Part shown: piece by piece, positions 56,147-64,000 of the stretch | How positions within the stretch are numbered: position 1 is the first letter of the stretch | Layout of the letters: every line of letters begins with the position of its first letter | Origin: Actinophytocola sp044466355 | GTDB taxonomy: Bacteria > Actinomycetota > Actinomycetes > Mycobacteriales > Pseudonocardiaceae | Length of the DNA: 64,000 bases | Direction of reading: 5' to 3' | Assembly: GCF_044466355.1 (NCBI RefSeq) | Contig: NZ_JBITMQ010000006.1 | Location: 372,001-436,000, forward strand | Notes under the pieces: model-generated | What the model was told of the DNA's origin: nothing | The model's input: the letters and a program-made list of their open reading frames with translations, nothing else | Database searches by the model: none | Position numbers and translations under genes: made by a program

Positions 56147-56610
56147 GTGTCATGGATTTCGCGGACTATCGGTTGCGGATGCGTGCGGGTGCGCCCGGAC
56201 GCTCGCAGCGTTCCTACTACCTAGTCGGCCTGACACAAGGGGTCCGCCGCGGTGTGCGTGCGGCGGCCGCCGAACCACGCAGGCGGCTCGCCGGGGCTAT
56301 CCTGGCGCGCAACCCGCGTGCGGTCGTGCACGACCCGGTCGACTCGTGGCTGCGCACGGAGACGCAGGTGCCCGCCGAGTTCCACCGCCTGACCGGGCTC
56401 GCCGGTGCCAGCGACGTGTGCGTCGCCTGGCTGCCGGACTCCGACAGCGCCGCCGACGCGGTGGCCGAGATCCAGGCCGCACACCGGGGTGGGGCCACCG
56501 TCGTCGTGATCACGGGTGAGACGGACGACTTCGTGGTCCGTGCGTTCGCCACCGTCGTACTACCCGATCTGGACGCGTTCACGGACTGGCTCCACGCGCA
56601 GGCGGCGTGA
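56143..56610 (+). CDS. Small protein resembling nucleoside 2-deoxyribosyltransferase-like domains
   Basis: 155 residues, GTG start overlapping the previous stop (GTGA), with GAGGG 7 bases upstream. The N-terminal 50 residues are Arg-rich (VRRGVRAAAAEPRRRL). The C-terminal part has an alternating strand-helix pattern: RAVVHDPVDSWL, LAGASDVCVAWLPDSDSAAD, AVAEIQAAHRGGATVVVI, ATVVLPDLDAFTDWL. The SDVCVAWLP...EIQAAHRGG arrangement recalls the deoxyribosyltransferase/TIR-like fold, in which a D-x-x-V-A-W-L segment precedes a helix and a final strand. I do not see a convincing catalytic Glu, so the enzymatic assignment is weak. Its place between the dehydrogenase and the A-PCP-reductase suggests a part in the same island. 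Confidence 0.45.
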   Translation: MSVMDFADYRLRMRAGAPGRSQRSYYLVGLTQGVRRGVRAAAAEPRRRLAGAILARNPRAVVHDPVDSWLRTETQVPAEFHRLTGLAGASDVCVAWLPDSDSAADAVAEIQAAHRGGATVVVITGETDDFVVRAFATVVLPDLDAFTDWLHAQAA

Positions 56611-56688
56611 GGGGAAGAGTCAAGGTCATTTCATGGCCGACATGAAAACCTCATAGTGCGCCACATGGATTCGTACCAAAGGGGTCAC

Positions 56689-59600
56689 ATGAACATCCGT
56701 CGGCAGCCGTATGTCCATGAACTGTTCGCAGCGCGCGCCGCAGAGCGCCCGGACGGCATCGCGGTCGTGTCCGGCGACCAGCGGATCACCTACGCGGAGC
56801 TGGCCGAGCGCGCCGGTCAGCTCGCGCACTACCTGCGCCACAACGGAACCGGGCCCGGCTCGGTCGTGATGGTCCACATGGAACGGTCCATCGACACGAT
56901 CGTCGCCGTGCTCGGCATCCTCGCCGCGGGCGGGGTCTACTTACCGGTCGAACCCGGGGCGCCGGAAGGCAGACTCCGCGGGTTCGCCGAGCAGACCGGC
57001 TGCGGCACCGTCATCACCCAGGCGAAGGACGCGCACCGCGTCACCGCGTTCGCCGACCTCGCGGTCAGCGCGGAGGCCGGTGCCGCTGGTGGCTTCCCGC
57101 CGTTCGCGCCGGACGTGCACGTGTCCGATGTGGACCCCGCGTACGTCATCTACACGTCCGGCTCGACCGGCACCCCCAAGGGCGTGGTGGTCGACCACGG
57201 ATCCCTCGCCTACGTCATCGCCGAGCTCGTGGCGTACTACGGGATCACGCCGGACGACAACGTGCTGCAGTTCGGCGCGCTGTCGTTCGACACCTCCATC
57301 GAGCAGATCATGGTGACCCTGACCGCCGGCGCCACGCTCGTGCTGCCGGACATGGCGTGGGCGCCGAGCGAGCTGCCGGACCGGCTGCGCCGCCACGGCG
57401 TCACGGTCATGGATCTCACGCCCGCGTACTGGCGGCGGTTCCTCACCGAGTTCGCCGCCCGCCCGGCCGACCTGCCGCTGCGTCTGTCCATCGTGGGCGG
57501 TGAGGCGGTGCGCGCCGAGGACTGCCGCACCGCGCTGGAGCTGATGCCCGGCGTGCGGCTCGTCAACGCCTACGGCCTCACCGAGACCACGATCACCTCG
57601 TGTGTCGTGGACCTGACCGCCGACATCCTCCGGGCCCGCGGCGCCGCCCCGGTCGGGCCGCCGCTGCCGGGCACCACCGTGCACGTCCTGGACGAGTCCC
57701 TGCGGCCGGTGCCGCCGGGGGAGCGCGGCGAGATCTGCATCGGTGGCCGTGGTGTCGCGCGGTACCTGAACGCGGACGTCCGCGCCCGCGACCGGTACGT
57801 CGACAACCCGTTCGGGGACGGCCGCCTGTACCGCACGGGCGACCTCGGTGCGTGGACGCCGGAGGGGAACCTCGAGGTCGTCGGCCGCATCGACCGGCAG
57901 CTGAAGATCCGCGGCTTCCGCGTCGAACCCGGCGAGGTCGAGGCGGCGCTCGCCGCGCACGAGCTGGTCGACGGCGTCGCGGTGACCGACTACGAGCAGA
58001 ACGGCCAGCGCAGGCTCGCCGCGTACTACACGGTGCCGCCCGGCGCCACGCTGGACGCCGGGGACCTGAAGGAGTTCGCCGGCCGGTTCCTGCCGCACTA
58101 CCTGGTGCCGTCGGCGTTCGTGGCGCTGCCCGAGCTGCCGTTGAAGACCAACGGCAAGGTCGACCTCACCGCCCTGCCCGTCCCGGAGACGGCGGCGGCG
58201 TCCGGCGGGGACGACACCGACGACGCCACTGTCGTCAACCTCTTCGAACGCGGCGTCGCACGGCTGTGGTGCCAGGTGCTGGAACGCGACAAGGTCGGCC
58301 CGGGAGACAACTTCTTCGCGCTCGGCGGCAACTCGATCCTCGCCGCCGAACTGCTCGCCAAGGTACGTGGCACGTTCGGCGTGATGATCACGCAGGTGCG
58401 CCCGCTGATCCGGCTGCTGCTCGAGGACGCGTCGCTGCGCTCCTTCGCGCACGCCGTGCAGGCCGCCAGGGCGGGCACGCTGCCCGGCGACGACACCCGC
58501 AAGCGCGTGGACTTCGCCGCCGAGTCCGAGCTGGACGTCCCGATCAGCGCCGTCGCACCGGACACCCCGGACTGGCAGGACCCCAAGCACGTCCTCCTCA
58601 CCGGGGCCACCGGCTTCCTCGGCACCTACCTGCTGCGCGAGCTGCTGACCACCACGGACGCGGTGGTGCACTGCCTCGTGCGTGCCGACGACGCGGACAC
58701 CGCGATGGCGCGCCTGCAGTCCGCCGCCACCCATTACTACAAGGACGACCTCGCCGCGCACCGCCTGGCGGGCCGCGTCGTGGCCCTCCCGGGTGACCTC
58801 GCCAAGCCCGGCCTCGGACTGTCCGACGAGGACTTCGACCGGCTGGCCCGCACCGTCGACGTGATCCACCACCCCGGCGGGCTCGTAAACTTCATCTACC
58901 CGTACTCGCACATGCGCCCCGCGAACGTCGAGGGCACCCGCGAGATCATCCGCATGGCCGCCCGGTACCGCAACACCCCGGTCCACTACACGTCCACGAT
59001 GGCCGTGGTCGCGGGCTTCGGCACCGCGGGCGTGCGGCACGTCGACGAGGACACCCCGCTCGCCCACGCCGACCACCTGTCGGTCGGGTACGTGGAGAGC
59101 AAGTGGGTCGCCGAGGCGTTGCTGCTCAAGGCGGCCGAGCAGGGGCTGCCGGTGGCGATCTACCGCGCCGCCGACATCTCCGGCGACCGGGTGACCGGGG
59201 CGTGGAACACGGCGACCGAGATGTGCGCGATGAAGAAGTTCGTCGTGGACTCCGGCACCGCGCCGGTCGCGGAGCTGCCGCTGGACTACACGCCGGTCGA
59301 CGTGTTCGCCGCCGCGGTCGCCCACATCGCGGCGACGACGCTGCCGCGCGGGGACGTCTACCACCTCACCAACCCCGGCAAGGTCAACATCGCCGACCTG
59401 GTGGCCAGGATGCGGGCGCGGGGCCACGAGATCCGCGAGGTGTCGTGGCAGGAGTGGCTCGACGAGCTGGTGAAGCTTGCCGTGGAACACCCCGAGCACC
59501 CGATGACCCCGTTCGCGCCGCTGTTCATCGACCGCTGCGCCACCGGCGAGATGAGCGTCGCGGAGATGTACCTGGAGGACACGTTCCCGGTGTTCAGCCG

Positions 59601-59718
59601 CACGAACGTGGAGAACGCGCTGGCGGGCAGCGGCATCGTCATCCCGCCGGTCGACGCCGCCATGCTCGACAGCTATCTCGACTACCTGACCGACATCGAC
59701 TTCCTGCGAGCCGCGTGA
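56689..59718 (+). CDS. NRPS-like adenylation-PCP-thioester reductase
   Basis: 1009 residues. Adenylation domain about 10-480 (VIYTSGSTGTPKGVVVDH, YGLTETTI, FRVEPGEVE, LPLKTNGKVDL with the catalytic Lys), carrier with Ser549 in FFALGGNSIL, and a C-terminal reductase from about 635 (VLLTGATGFLGTYLL; active-site Tyr801 and Lys805 in YVESKWVAE). There is no condensation domain, so it should activate one amino (or related) acid, tether it and release it reductively as an aldehyde or alcohol. The substrate-pocket residues begin Asp-Thr-...-Glu, with an Asp at the next pocket position, which suggests an amino acid with a basic side chain (inference). The ATG at 56689 has AAAGGGG 4 bases upstream; further in-frame starts lie at 56656 and 56665. 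It overlaps the next gene by one base. Confidence 0.94.
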   Translation: MNIRRQPYVHELFAARAAERPDGIAVVSGDQRITYAELAERAGQLAHYLRHNGTGPGSVVMVHMERSIDTIVAVLGILAAGGVYLPVEPGAPEGRLRGFAEQTGCGTVITQAKDAHRVTAFADLAVSAEAGAAGGFPPFAPDVHVSDVDPAYVIYTSGSTGTPKGVVVDHGSLAYVIAELVAYYGITPDDNVLQFGALSFDTSIEQIMVTLTAGATLVLPDMAWAPSELPDRLRRHGVTVMDLTPAYWRRFLTEFAARPADLPLRLSIVGGEAVRAEDCRTALELMPGVRLVNAYGLTETTITSCVVDLTADILRARGAAPVGPPLPGTTVHVLDESLRPVPPGERGEICIGGRGVARYLNADVRARDRYVDNPFGDGRLYRTGDLGAWTPEGNLEVVGRIDRQLKIRGFRVEPGEVEAALAAHELVDGVAVTDYEQNGQRRLAAYYTVPPGATLDAGDLKEFAGRFLPHYLVPSAFVALPELPLKTNGKVDLTALPVPETAAASGGDDTDDATVVNLFERGVARLWCQVLERDKVGPGDNFFALGGNSILAAELLAKVRGTFGVMITQVRPLIRLLLEDASLRSFAHAVQAARAGTLPGDDTRKRVDFAAESELDVPISAVAPDTPDWQDPKHVLLTGATGFLGTYLLRELLTTTDAVVHCLVRADDADTAMARLQSAATHYYKDDLAAHRLAGRVVALPGDLAKPGLGLSDEDFDRLARTVDVIHHPGGLVNFIYPYSHMRPANVEGTREIIRMAARYRNTPVHYTSTMAVVAGFGTAGVRHVDEDTPLAHADHLSVGYVESKWVAEALLLKAAEQGLPVAIYRAADISGDRVTGAWNTATEMCAMKKFVVDSGTAPVAELPLDYTPVDVFAAAVAHIAATTLPRGDVYHLTNPGKVNIADLVARMRARGHEIREVSWQEWLDELVKLAVEHPEHPMTPFAPLFIDRCATGEMSVAEMYLEDTFPVFSRTNVENALAGSGIVIPPVDAAMLDSYLDYLTDIDFLRAA

Positions 59719-60485
59719 TGGACGCCAACCTTCGCACCGCGACCCCGTGGCAGGCGCTCGACCTCACCGGCGCGCCCGCCGACGGCCCGGTCGCCTTCCA
59801 CGACGACCTCAGCCCGGAGACCCTCCTCGAGGCATACCGGCACGGGCTCTACCCGTTCCCCGCCGACACCGAGGAACAGAAGATCATCAGCGAGATCGGC
59901 TACGAGGGCCGGGTGCCCGTGCTGGGCGAGAGCGCCGACCCGTACGCGGTCGCGTGGTGCTCGCCCGACCCGCGGCCGGTGATCCTCGTCGACGAGATCC
60001 GCCTCCAGCGCAGCCTGCGCAAGCAGCTGCGGAACAAGGTGGAGTGGACCACCACGGTGGACGCCTGCTTCGGCCGGGTGGTGCGGCAGTGCCGCGTCGG
60101 CCGCGAACCGAAGTGGCTCACCGACCGGCTGGTCGCGGGCCTGGAGAAGCTGCACGAGGCCGGGCACGCACACAGCGTGGAGGTGTGGGACGGCGACGAG
60201 CTGGTCGGTGGCACGTTCGGCGTGCGCATCGGCGGCGTGTTCTCCGCCGACTCGCAGTTCACGCTCGCGAGCGGCGCGTCGAAGGTGGCGATCGCGTGCC
60301 TCGTGCGGCGGGTCGCGGAGAGCGGCGGCGTCGCGGTCGACGTACAGCGCGACGGCGACCACGCCCGCCTGCTCGGCGCGGTGCCGGTGTCCAGGGCCGA
60401 CTACCTGACGCTGCTGGCCGAACACCGGGACGCCGCGACCGCGATGCCCGCGGAGCCGTTGCCCGCGCGGGAGCTGGCGGCATGA
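59718..60485 (+). CDS. Leucyl/phenylalanyl-tRNA-protein transferase (Aat) homologue
   Basis: 255 residues. Conserved Aat elements are LSPETLLEAYRHGLYPFP, WCSPDPRPVI, SLRKQLRNK, LHEAGHAHSVEVWDGDELVG and the C-terminal VDVQ (Asp208, Gln210) with a following His. E. coli Aat moves Leu or Phe from tRNA to N-terminal Arg/Lys of proteins. Here the catalytic loop that normally reads GESMFS is ADSQFT, so its Glu is Asp178, and the WW pair is AWC. The enzyme may therefore use another acceptor or aminoacyl-tRNA. Its location directly after the A-PCP-reductase (TGATG overlap), inside a polyketide cluster, suggests aminoacyl-tRNA-dependent acylation of a pathway amine rather than protein degradation. Confidence 0.88.
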   Translation: MDANLRTATPWQALDLTGAPADGPVAFHDDLSPETLLEAYRHGLYPFPADTEEQKIISEIGYEGRVPVLGESADPYAVAWCSPDPRPVILVDEIRLQRSLRKQLRNKVEWTTTVDACFGRVVRQCRVGREPKWLTDRLVAGLEKLHEAGHAHSVEVWDGDELVGGTFGVRIGGVFSADSQFTLASGASKVAIACLVRRVAESGGVAVDVQRDGDHARLLGAVPVSRADYLTLLAEHRDAATAMPAEPLPARELAA

Positions 60486-61223
60486 CCACCGTCGAGACGC
60501 TTCGGGTCGCCACCCTCGCCGAACGGCCGGACCTCACCGACGCCGTGCTCGGCATGGAGTCGACGTGGCCCGCCAACATCCGGCCCGACCCGATGGTGAT
60601 CGGCTGGGCGTTCGACCGCCACGCCGCGCACCAGCTCGTGGTGCTGGACGGCGACGAGGTGGTCGCGCGGGCGGCGACCGTGCCGTGCCACTGGGACGGT
60701 GACCCGGCGTCGCTGCCCGACACCGGCTGGGACGAGGCGCTCCGGACGTCCATGATGGACACCTACGACGGCCGACCGCTGAACACGCTGTGCGCGCTGG
60801 AAGTCGCGGTGGTGCCGGGCAGCGGTCGCGGCACCTGTCCGGCCGCACACTCGCCGCGGTCGCCGACAACGCGCGCAGGCACGGGTTCGGTGACGTGGTG
60901 GTGCCGGTGCGGCCGGGAAACACCTGGATCCGCACGTGGCCATGACGGCGTACGCGGCACGCACACGCGAGGACGGTCTGCCAGAGGACCCGCGGTTGCG
61001 TGTGCACGTGCGGGAGGGCGGGCAGATCCTCGGGGTGTGCCCGGTCTCGATGACGATCTCCGGCAGCCTCGCCCAGTGGCGTGACTGGACCGGTCTTCCG
61101 TTCGACACCAGCGGTCCGGTGGCAGTGCCGGGTGCGCTGAACCCGGTCGAGGTCAGCGTGGAGCACGACCGCGCTGTCCACGTCGAACCCAACGTGTGGG
61201 TTCGGCACCGGTTGGTTCCCTGA
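60482..61223 (+). pseudogene. GNAT-like acyltransferase gene broken by two frameshifts
   Basis: ATG at 60482 overlaps the Aat stop (ATGA). The first frame encodes about 113 residues (to ALEVAVVPGS), then reading must shift near 60821-60835 to keep LSGRTLAAVADNARRHGFGDVVVPVR, and again near 60911-60917 to keep LDPHVAMTAYAARTREDGLP and the end VEPNVWVRHRLVP. Each shift is cured by one missing base, and 742 + 2 bases gives exactly 248 codons. The rebuilt protein has the GNAT acetyl-CoA loop (VVPGSRxRHLSGRTL). Either the gene is dead or two bases were lost in sequencing; the third codon positions remain GC-rich in all three segments, which favours a recent or artefactual change. Confidence 0.75.
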
Positions 61224-61249
61224 CGATTCCTAGTGGAAGGTGCTCCACC

Positions 61250-62296
61250 ATGACCAGCACGGTACCTGTCAGCTCAGCGGAGAAGATGCGGCTGCGTGCC
61301 GCGCTGATCGAGAAGATCGGCGGCTACATGCACGCGCACGCGCTCGGCCTCGCCGCGGAGCTGAAGCTCGCCGACCTCATCCACTCCGGTGTGGACACCA
61401 GCGCGGCGCTCGCCGAGGCGACCGGCACGCACGAGCCGTCGCTGCGGCGGCTGCTGCGCCTGCTCGCCGCGGTCGGACTCACCACCGAGCCGTCGCCGGG
61501 CACGTTCGGCCTGACCGAGGTCGGCGACCTGCTGCGGTCCGACTCGCCGGACTCGCTGTACGCGTTCACCAGGATGTTCACGCACGAGTCGCACTTCAGC
61601 GCGTGGCAGGGGCTCGCCCACGCCGTGCGGACCGGTGAGTCCGCGTGGGACCACGTGTTCGGCAAGAACATCTACGCGTACCTCGCCGACCTGCCGGCGC
61701 TGTCCGAGCTGTTCAACGTGGCCATGAGCCAGGAGTCGCGGATCGCGGCGGGGCACATCGCGGCTGCCTACGACTTCTCGGGTGTGCGCAAGGTCGTCGA
61801 CATCGGGGGCGGGGACGGGACGCTGGTGTCGGCGATTCTGCGTGCCAACCCGGGGCCGTCCGGGGTGGTTTTCGACAGTCCTGCCGGTGTGGCGCAGGCC
61901 GCTGACGTGCTGGCCGCCGCGGGCCTCGCCGACCGCACCGAGGTGGTGGCCGGGGACTTCTTCTCGTCCGTGCCCGACGGGGGTGACCTGTACATCATCA
62001 AGAGTGTGTTCCAGGACTGGGATGACTCGCCCGCCAAGGCGATCCTGCGGACGGTTCGTGCGCACGTTCCGGCGGACGCCACGTTGTTGATCGTGGGGTC
62101 GGTGTTGCCGGAGACCGCGGCGCCCGGGGAGCCGATTCCGTTCTACACCGACATGAACATGTTGGTGAACTCCGGTGGGCGGGAGCGGACGGAGAGCCAC
62201 TTCCGGGCTCTGCTCGCGGAGGCCGGGTTCGCGGTGGAGTCGGTGGCGCTGAAGGCGGCCGGGCCGTTGTCGATCATCAAGGCCAATCCGGTGTAG
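61250..62296 (+). CDS. SAM-dependent O-methyltransferase (Methyltransf_2 type)
   Basis: 348 residues. An N-terminal dimerisation/winged-helix part (about 10-100, with RLRAALIEKIGGYMHAHALG and SLRRLLRLLAAVGL) is followed by a Rossmann methyltransferase domain with the SAM loop VVDIGGGDGTLVSAIL near residue 183, the acidic VVFDSP strand and VVAGDFFSSVPDGGDLYII. In plant-type relatives a catalytic His precedes Asp-Trp; here the motif is VFQDWDDSPAKAIL with Gln. This is common in bacterial antibiotic methyltransferases that act by proximity. The ATG at 61250 is preceded by GTGGAAGG. It probably methylates a hydroxyl of the product or of the building block. It ends the run that begins at the SARP and is followed by a hairpin. 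Confidence 0.93.
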   Translation: MTSTVPVSSAEKMRLRAALIEKIGGYMHAHALGLAAELKLADLIHSGVDTSAALAEATGTHEPSLRRLLRLLAAVGLTTEPSPGTFGLTEVGDLLRSDSPDSLYAFTRMFTHESHFSAWQGLAHAVRTGESAWDHVFGKNIYAYLADLPALSELFNVAMSQESRIAAGHIAAAYDFSGVRKVVDIGGGDGTLVSAILRANPGPSGVVFDSPAGVAQAADVLAAAGLADRTEVVAGDFFSSVPDGGDLYIIKSVFQDWDDSPAKAILRTVRAHVPADATLLIVGSVLPETAAPGEPIPFYTDMNMLVNSGGRERTESHFRALLAEAGFAVESVALKAAGPLSIIKANPV

Positions 62297-62308
62297 ACCT
62301 CGCTGAAA

Positions 62309-62341
62309 GGCCGGCCGGTCGGGGACGTGTCCCGGCCGGCC
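62309..62341 (+). terminator. Hairpin after the O-methyltransferase gene
   Basis: GGCCGGCCGG at 62309-62318 pairs with CCGGCCGGCC at 62332-62341 around a 13-base loop, 12 bases after the stop. It marks the likely end of the transcription unit that starts near 52808 and a probable right boundary of the cluster. Confidence 0.8.
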
Positions 62342-62381
62342 GGTCGCGTTACGCCGGACCGTCCCGAAGCGACTACAGGGT

Positions 62382-63440
62382 GTGGACGAGCCCCTTCTCC
62401 GCGCCGCGCTGACGGCACGGGAACGACGTCTCCGGCACGCCTGGCGGCGTCGGGCGGCCGTGTGGGCGCTCGTCGCGCTGGCGGTCGCGGCGACCGGGTG
62501 GCAGCTGGTCCGGCTCGGGATGGTGCCGTCGTGGACCGTCGTCGGCCGGTGGTGGCCCGCGCTGGTGGCGCTCGCCGCGCTGGTCGTCGCGGGTGTGCTG
62601 TGGTCACGAACCCGTTCGTCGCCCACCCCGCTCACCGGGGAGGGCCGCTGGTCGCGGATCGGCGGGATGGTCACCACGGTCACCGCCGTCGGCGCACTGG
62701 TGTTCACCGCGATCTCCCTCGAGGCGACCCGCGACCAGATCGACGTGGCACGCGAGGGCCAGATCACCGATCGGTTCACCCGCGCCATCGACCAGTTGAG
62801 CGCCGAGGGGTCGTCGAACATGCACCGGCGTCTCGGTGGCATCTACGCACTGGAGCGGATCGCGGTCGACTCCGCGCGCGACCAGGCCACGATGGTCGAG
62901 GTCCTGTCCGCGTTCCTGCGTTCCACCAGCCCGAGGGCGCCGGGCAAGCCGTGTGGGGAGACCCGGGCGGACGTCGCGGCCGCGTTCGCCGTGCTGGCCC
63001 GCCGTGACGTGTCCAGCGATCCCAGGTCCCAGGTGATCGACCTGCGGAACCTCTGCCTGCGGAAGGTGCGGGCGGTGCGCGGCGACGTGAGCCGCATGTC
63101 GATGATCGGCTCGGACCTGACCGGCGCGAACTTCGCCGAGGCACGGTTCGGGCTGACGTCCCTGTCGAGGGCCACGCTGTCCGGGGTGTACCTGTTCGCG
63201 GCGGACATGACCGCGGGCTTCGTCTGGGCCGACGACGCCGACTTCACCGGCGCCTATCTTGGCTACGCCAAGCTGGGCAGCACCGAGTTCTCCGGTTCGA
63301 CCTTCGTCGGCGCGAACTTCGAGGGCACCGACATGGGCCACGCCGACTTCACCGGCGCGAACCTCACCGACGCCACGCACAACCCCCGCACCCGCGCGGC
63401 CGGCGCACGCAAGGGCGGCACGACCGGCGCCTGGTGGTGA
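62382..63440 (+). CDS. Membrane protein with C-terminal pentapeptide repeats
   Basis: 352 residues from the GTG at 62382. Three hydrophobic segments (about 26-45, 57-75 and 98-118) are followed by a soluble domain (RDQIDVAREGQITDRFTRAI, then GGIYALERIAVDSARDQ). It ends in about 20 pentapeptide-type A(D/N)LxX repeats (for example LTGANFAEARFG, ADFTGAYLG, ANFEGTDMGHADFTGANL), which form a right-handed beta-helix. Proteins of this design are frequent in actinobacterial genomes and have no agreed function. It is separated from the cluster by a terminator and converges with the following gene, so I consider it a flanking gene. Confidence 0.85.
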   Translation: MDEPLLRAALTARERRLRHAWRRRAAVWALVALAVAATGWQLVRLGMVPSWTVVGRWWPALVALAALVVAGVLWSRTRSSPTPLTGEGRWSRIGGMVTTVTAVGALVFTAISLEATRDQIDVAREGQITDRFTRAIDQLSAEGSSNMHRRLGGIYALERIAVDSARDQATMVEVLSAFLRSTSPRAPGKPCGETRADVAAAFAVLARRDVSSDPRSQVIDLRNLCLRKVRAVRGDVSRMSMIGSDLTGANFAEARFGLTSLSRATLSGVYLFAADMTAGFVWADDADFTGAYLGYAKLGSTEFSGSTFVGANFEGTDMGHADFTGANLTDATHNPRTRAAGARKGGTTGAWW

Positions 63441-63446
63441 ACTCGT

Positions 63447-64000
63447 TCACGCTACCCGGCGGTGCAGGTTCTCGTGCTGGGACGGGCCCGGGGGTGGGTC
63501 CGCGATCCACGGGCCCTCGATCGACGGGTCCAGGATTCCTTCCTCCAGCCACCTGTACCGGTCCGCGAGCACGCCCGTGCTCAGTGCGCGGTCGTGGTCG
63601 TCGGTGTTGGCCCACAGGCGGCCGAACAGTTCGGCTACGCGCAGCCGGGACTGGTGGCAGAACGCGTCCGCCAGTGCCACGGCCGTCTCCGCGCGGGTCT
63701 TCGCGTACACGCAGCTCACGCTCATCGCGTACAGCTCGGCCGTGATGTCCACCAGGCGGCCAAGGAACAGTTGGCGCTGCGGGAGGTCGTCGGCCCAGCG
63801 GGAGCGACCGTGGGCGACGTGCTGGGCGACGTTGCGGCAGGTGCGCTCCACGAACCGCAGGTGTGCCGCCAGCGGGCCGAAGTCGTCCAGCGCCGCCGGT
63901 TCCGCCGGTGCCACCGCGGACTCCGGGACCTCGAGGGCCTCCGCCGCGATGAAGCCGCGCAGTGCCTCGGTGGAACCGTCGAAGATGCGGCCGACGCGCA
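63447..64000 (-). CDS. Acyl-CoA dehydrogenase, C-terminal fragment (runs off right edge)
   Basis: Read from the right edge on the minus strand, the first codons give RVGRIFDGSTEALRGFIAAEAL, the segment around the catalytic region near the end of acyl-CoA dehydrogenases. A long helical C-terminal extension follows (about 155 residues, with RTCRNVAQHVAHG, RLVDITAELYAMSVSCVYAK and WLEEGILDPSIEGPWI), as found in longer FadE-type and very-long-chain members. The frame stays open to the window edge; the real start lies outside. Its stop is 6 bases from that of the pentapeptide-repeat gene (convergent). It could be a housekeeping fatty-acid gene or a supplier of building blocks; the window does not decide. 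Confidence 0.75.
   Translation of the reverse strand, partial: RVGRIFDGSTEALRGFIAAEALEVPESAVAPAEPAALDDFGPLAAHLRFVERTCRNVAQHVAHGRSRWADDLPQRQLFLGRLVDITAELYAMSVSCVYAKTRAETAVALADAFCHQSRLRVAELFGRLWANTDDHDRALSTGVLADRYRWLEEGILDPSIEGPWIADPPPGPSQHENLHRRVA

Overview
This is high-GC actinobacterial DNA with G/C-heavy third codon positions, SARP regulators and a modular type I polyketide synthase (PKS). The codon style and gene types suggest a Pseudonocardiales-like genus; that is an inference, not a determination. Almost the whole window is one polyketide biosynthetic gene cluster. Both edge genes are cut: a SARP regulator on the left and an acyl-CoA dehydrogenase on the right.

Layout. 0-3.8 kb: the start of a SARP regulator (minus strand), a 61-residue small protein, a type II thioesterase, a MerR regulator, two membrane proteins and a large nested palindrome. 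3.9-9.5 kb: two sister P450s around an MFS exporter, then an acyl-CoA ligase-like enzyme. 9.5-24.5 kb: a trimodular PKS (three KS-AT-DH-KR-ACP modules). 24.5-28.5 kb: a dispersed repeat, an SRPBCC protein, a small membrane protein and an MMPL exporter. 28.6-49.0 kb: five more PKS proteins: KS-AT-KR-ACP, KS-AT-DH-KR-ACP, KS-AT-DH-ER-KR-ACP, then an AT-less KS-ACP whose KS has lost a catalytic His, and a stand-alone AT-less KS. 49-52.6 kb: an aldehyde dehydrogenase, the inverted second copy of the repeat, an SDR and a SnoaL-like protein. 52.8-61.2 kb: a second SARP, then a compact run that looks like a building-block or tailoring island: IDI-like Nudix protein, KAS III, 3-hydroxyacyl-CoA dehydrogenase, a deoxyribosyltransferase-like protein, an A-PCP-thioester reductase, a leucyl/phenylalanyl-tRNA-protein-transferase homologue and a frameshifted GNAT. 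61.2-64 kb: an O-methyltransferase, a pentapeptide-repeat membrane protein and the cut acyl-CoA dehydrogenase.

How it may work together. All five AT-containing PKS proteins carry the malonyl-type HAFHS motif. The six complete modules should therefore build an unbranched hexaketide with several double bonds, one retained hydroxyl from the DH-less module, and one fully reduced unit. No loading module and no C-terminal thioesterase are present. The starter is presumably delivered in trans, perhaps through the acyl-CoA ligase. Release or final processing may involve the odd AT-less KS-ACP/KS pair and the adjacent aldehyde dehydrogenase, which lacks the usual general-base Glu. The downstream island could reduce a carrier-bound amino acid to an aldehyde and use an aminoacyl-tRNA-dependent transferase. 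Several enzymes here keep the fold but have swapped catalytic residues (Nudix/IDI, Aat, ALDH, SDR, KS). This is the most unusual property of the locus.

All domain assignments come from reading motifs by eye. No database search, alignment program or structure prediction was run.
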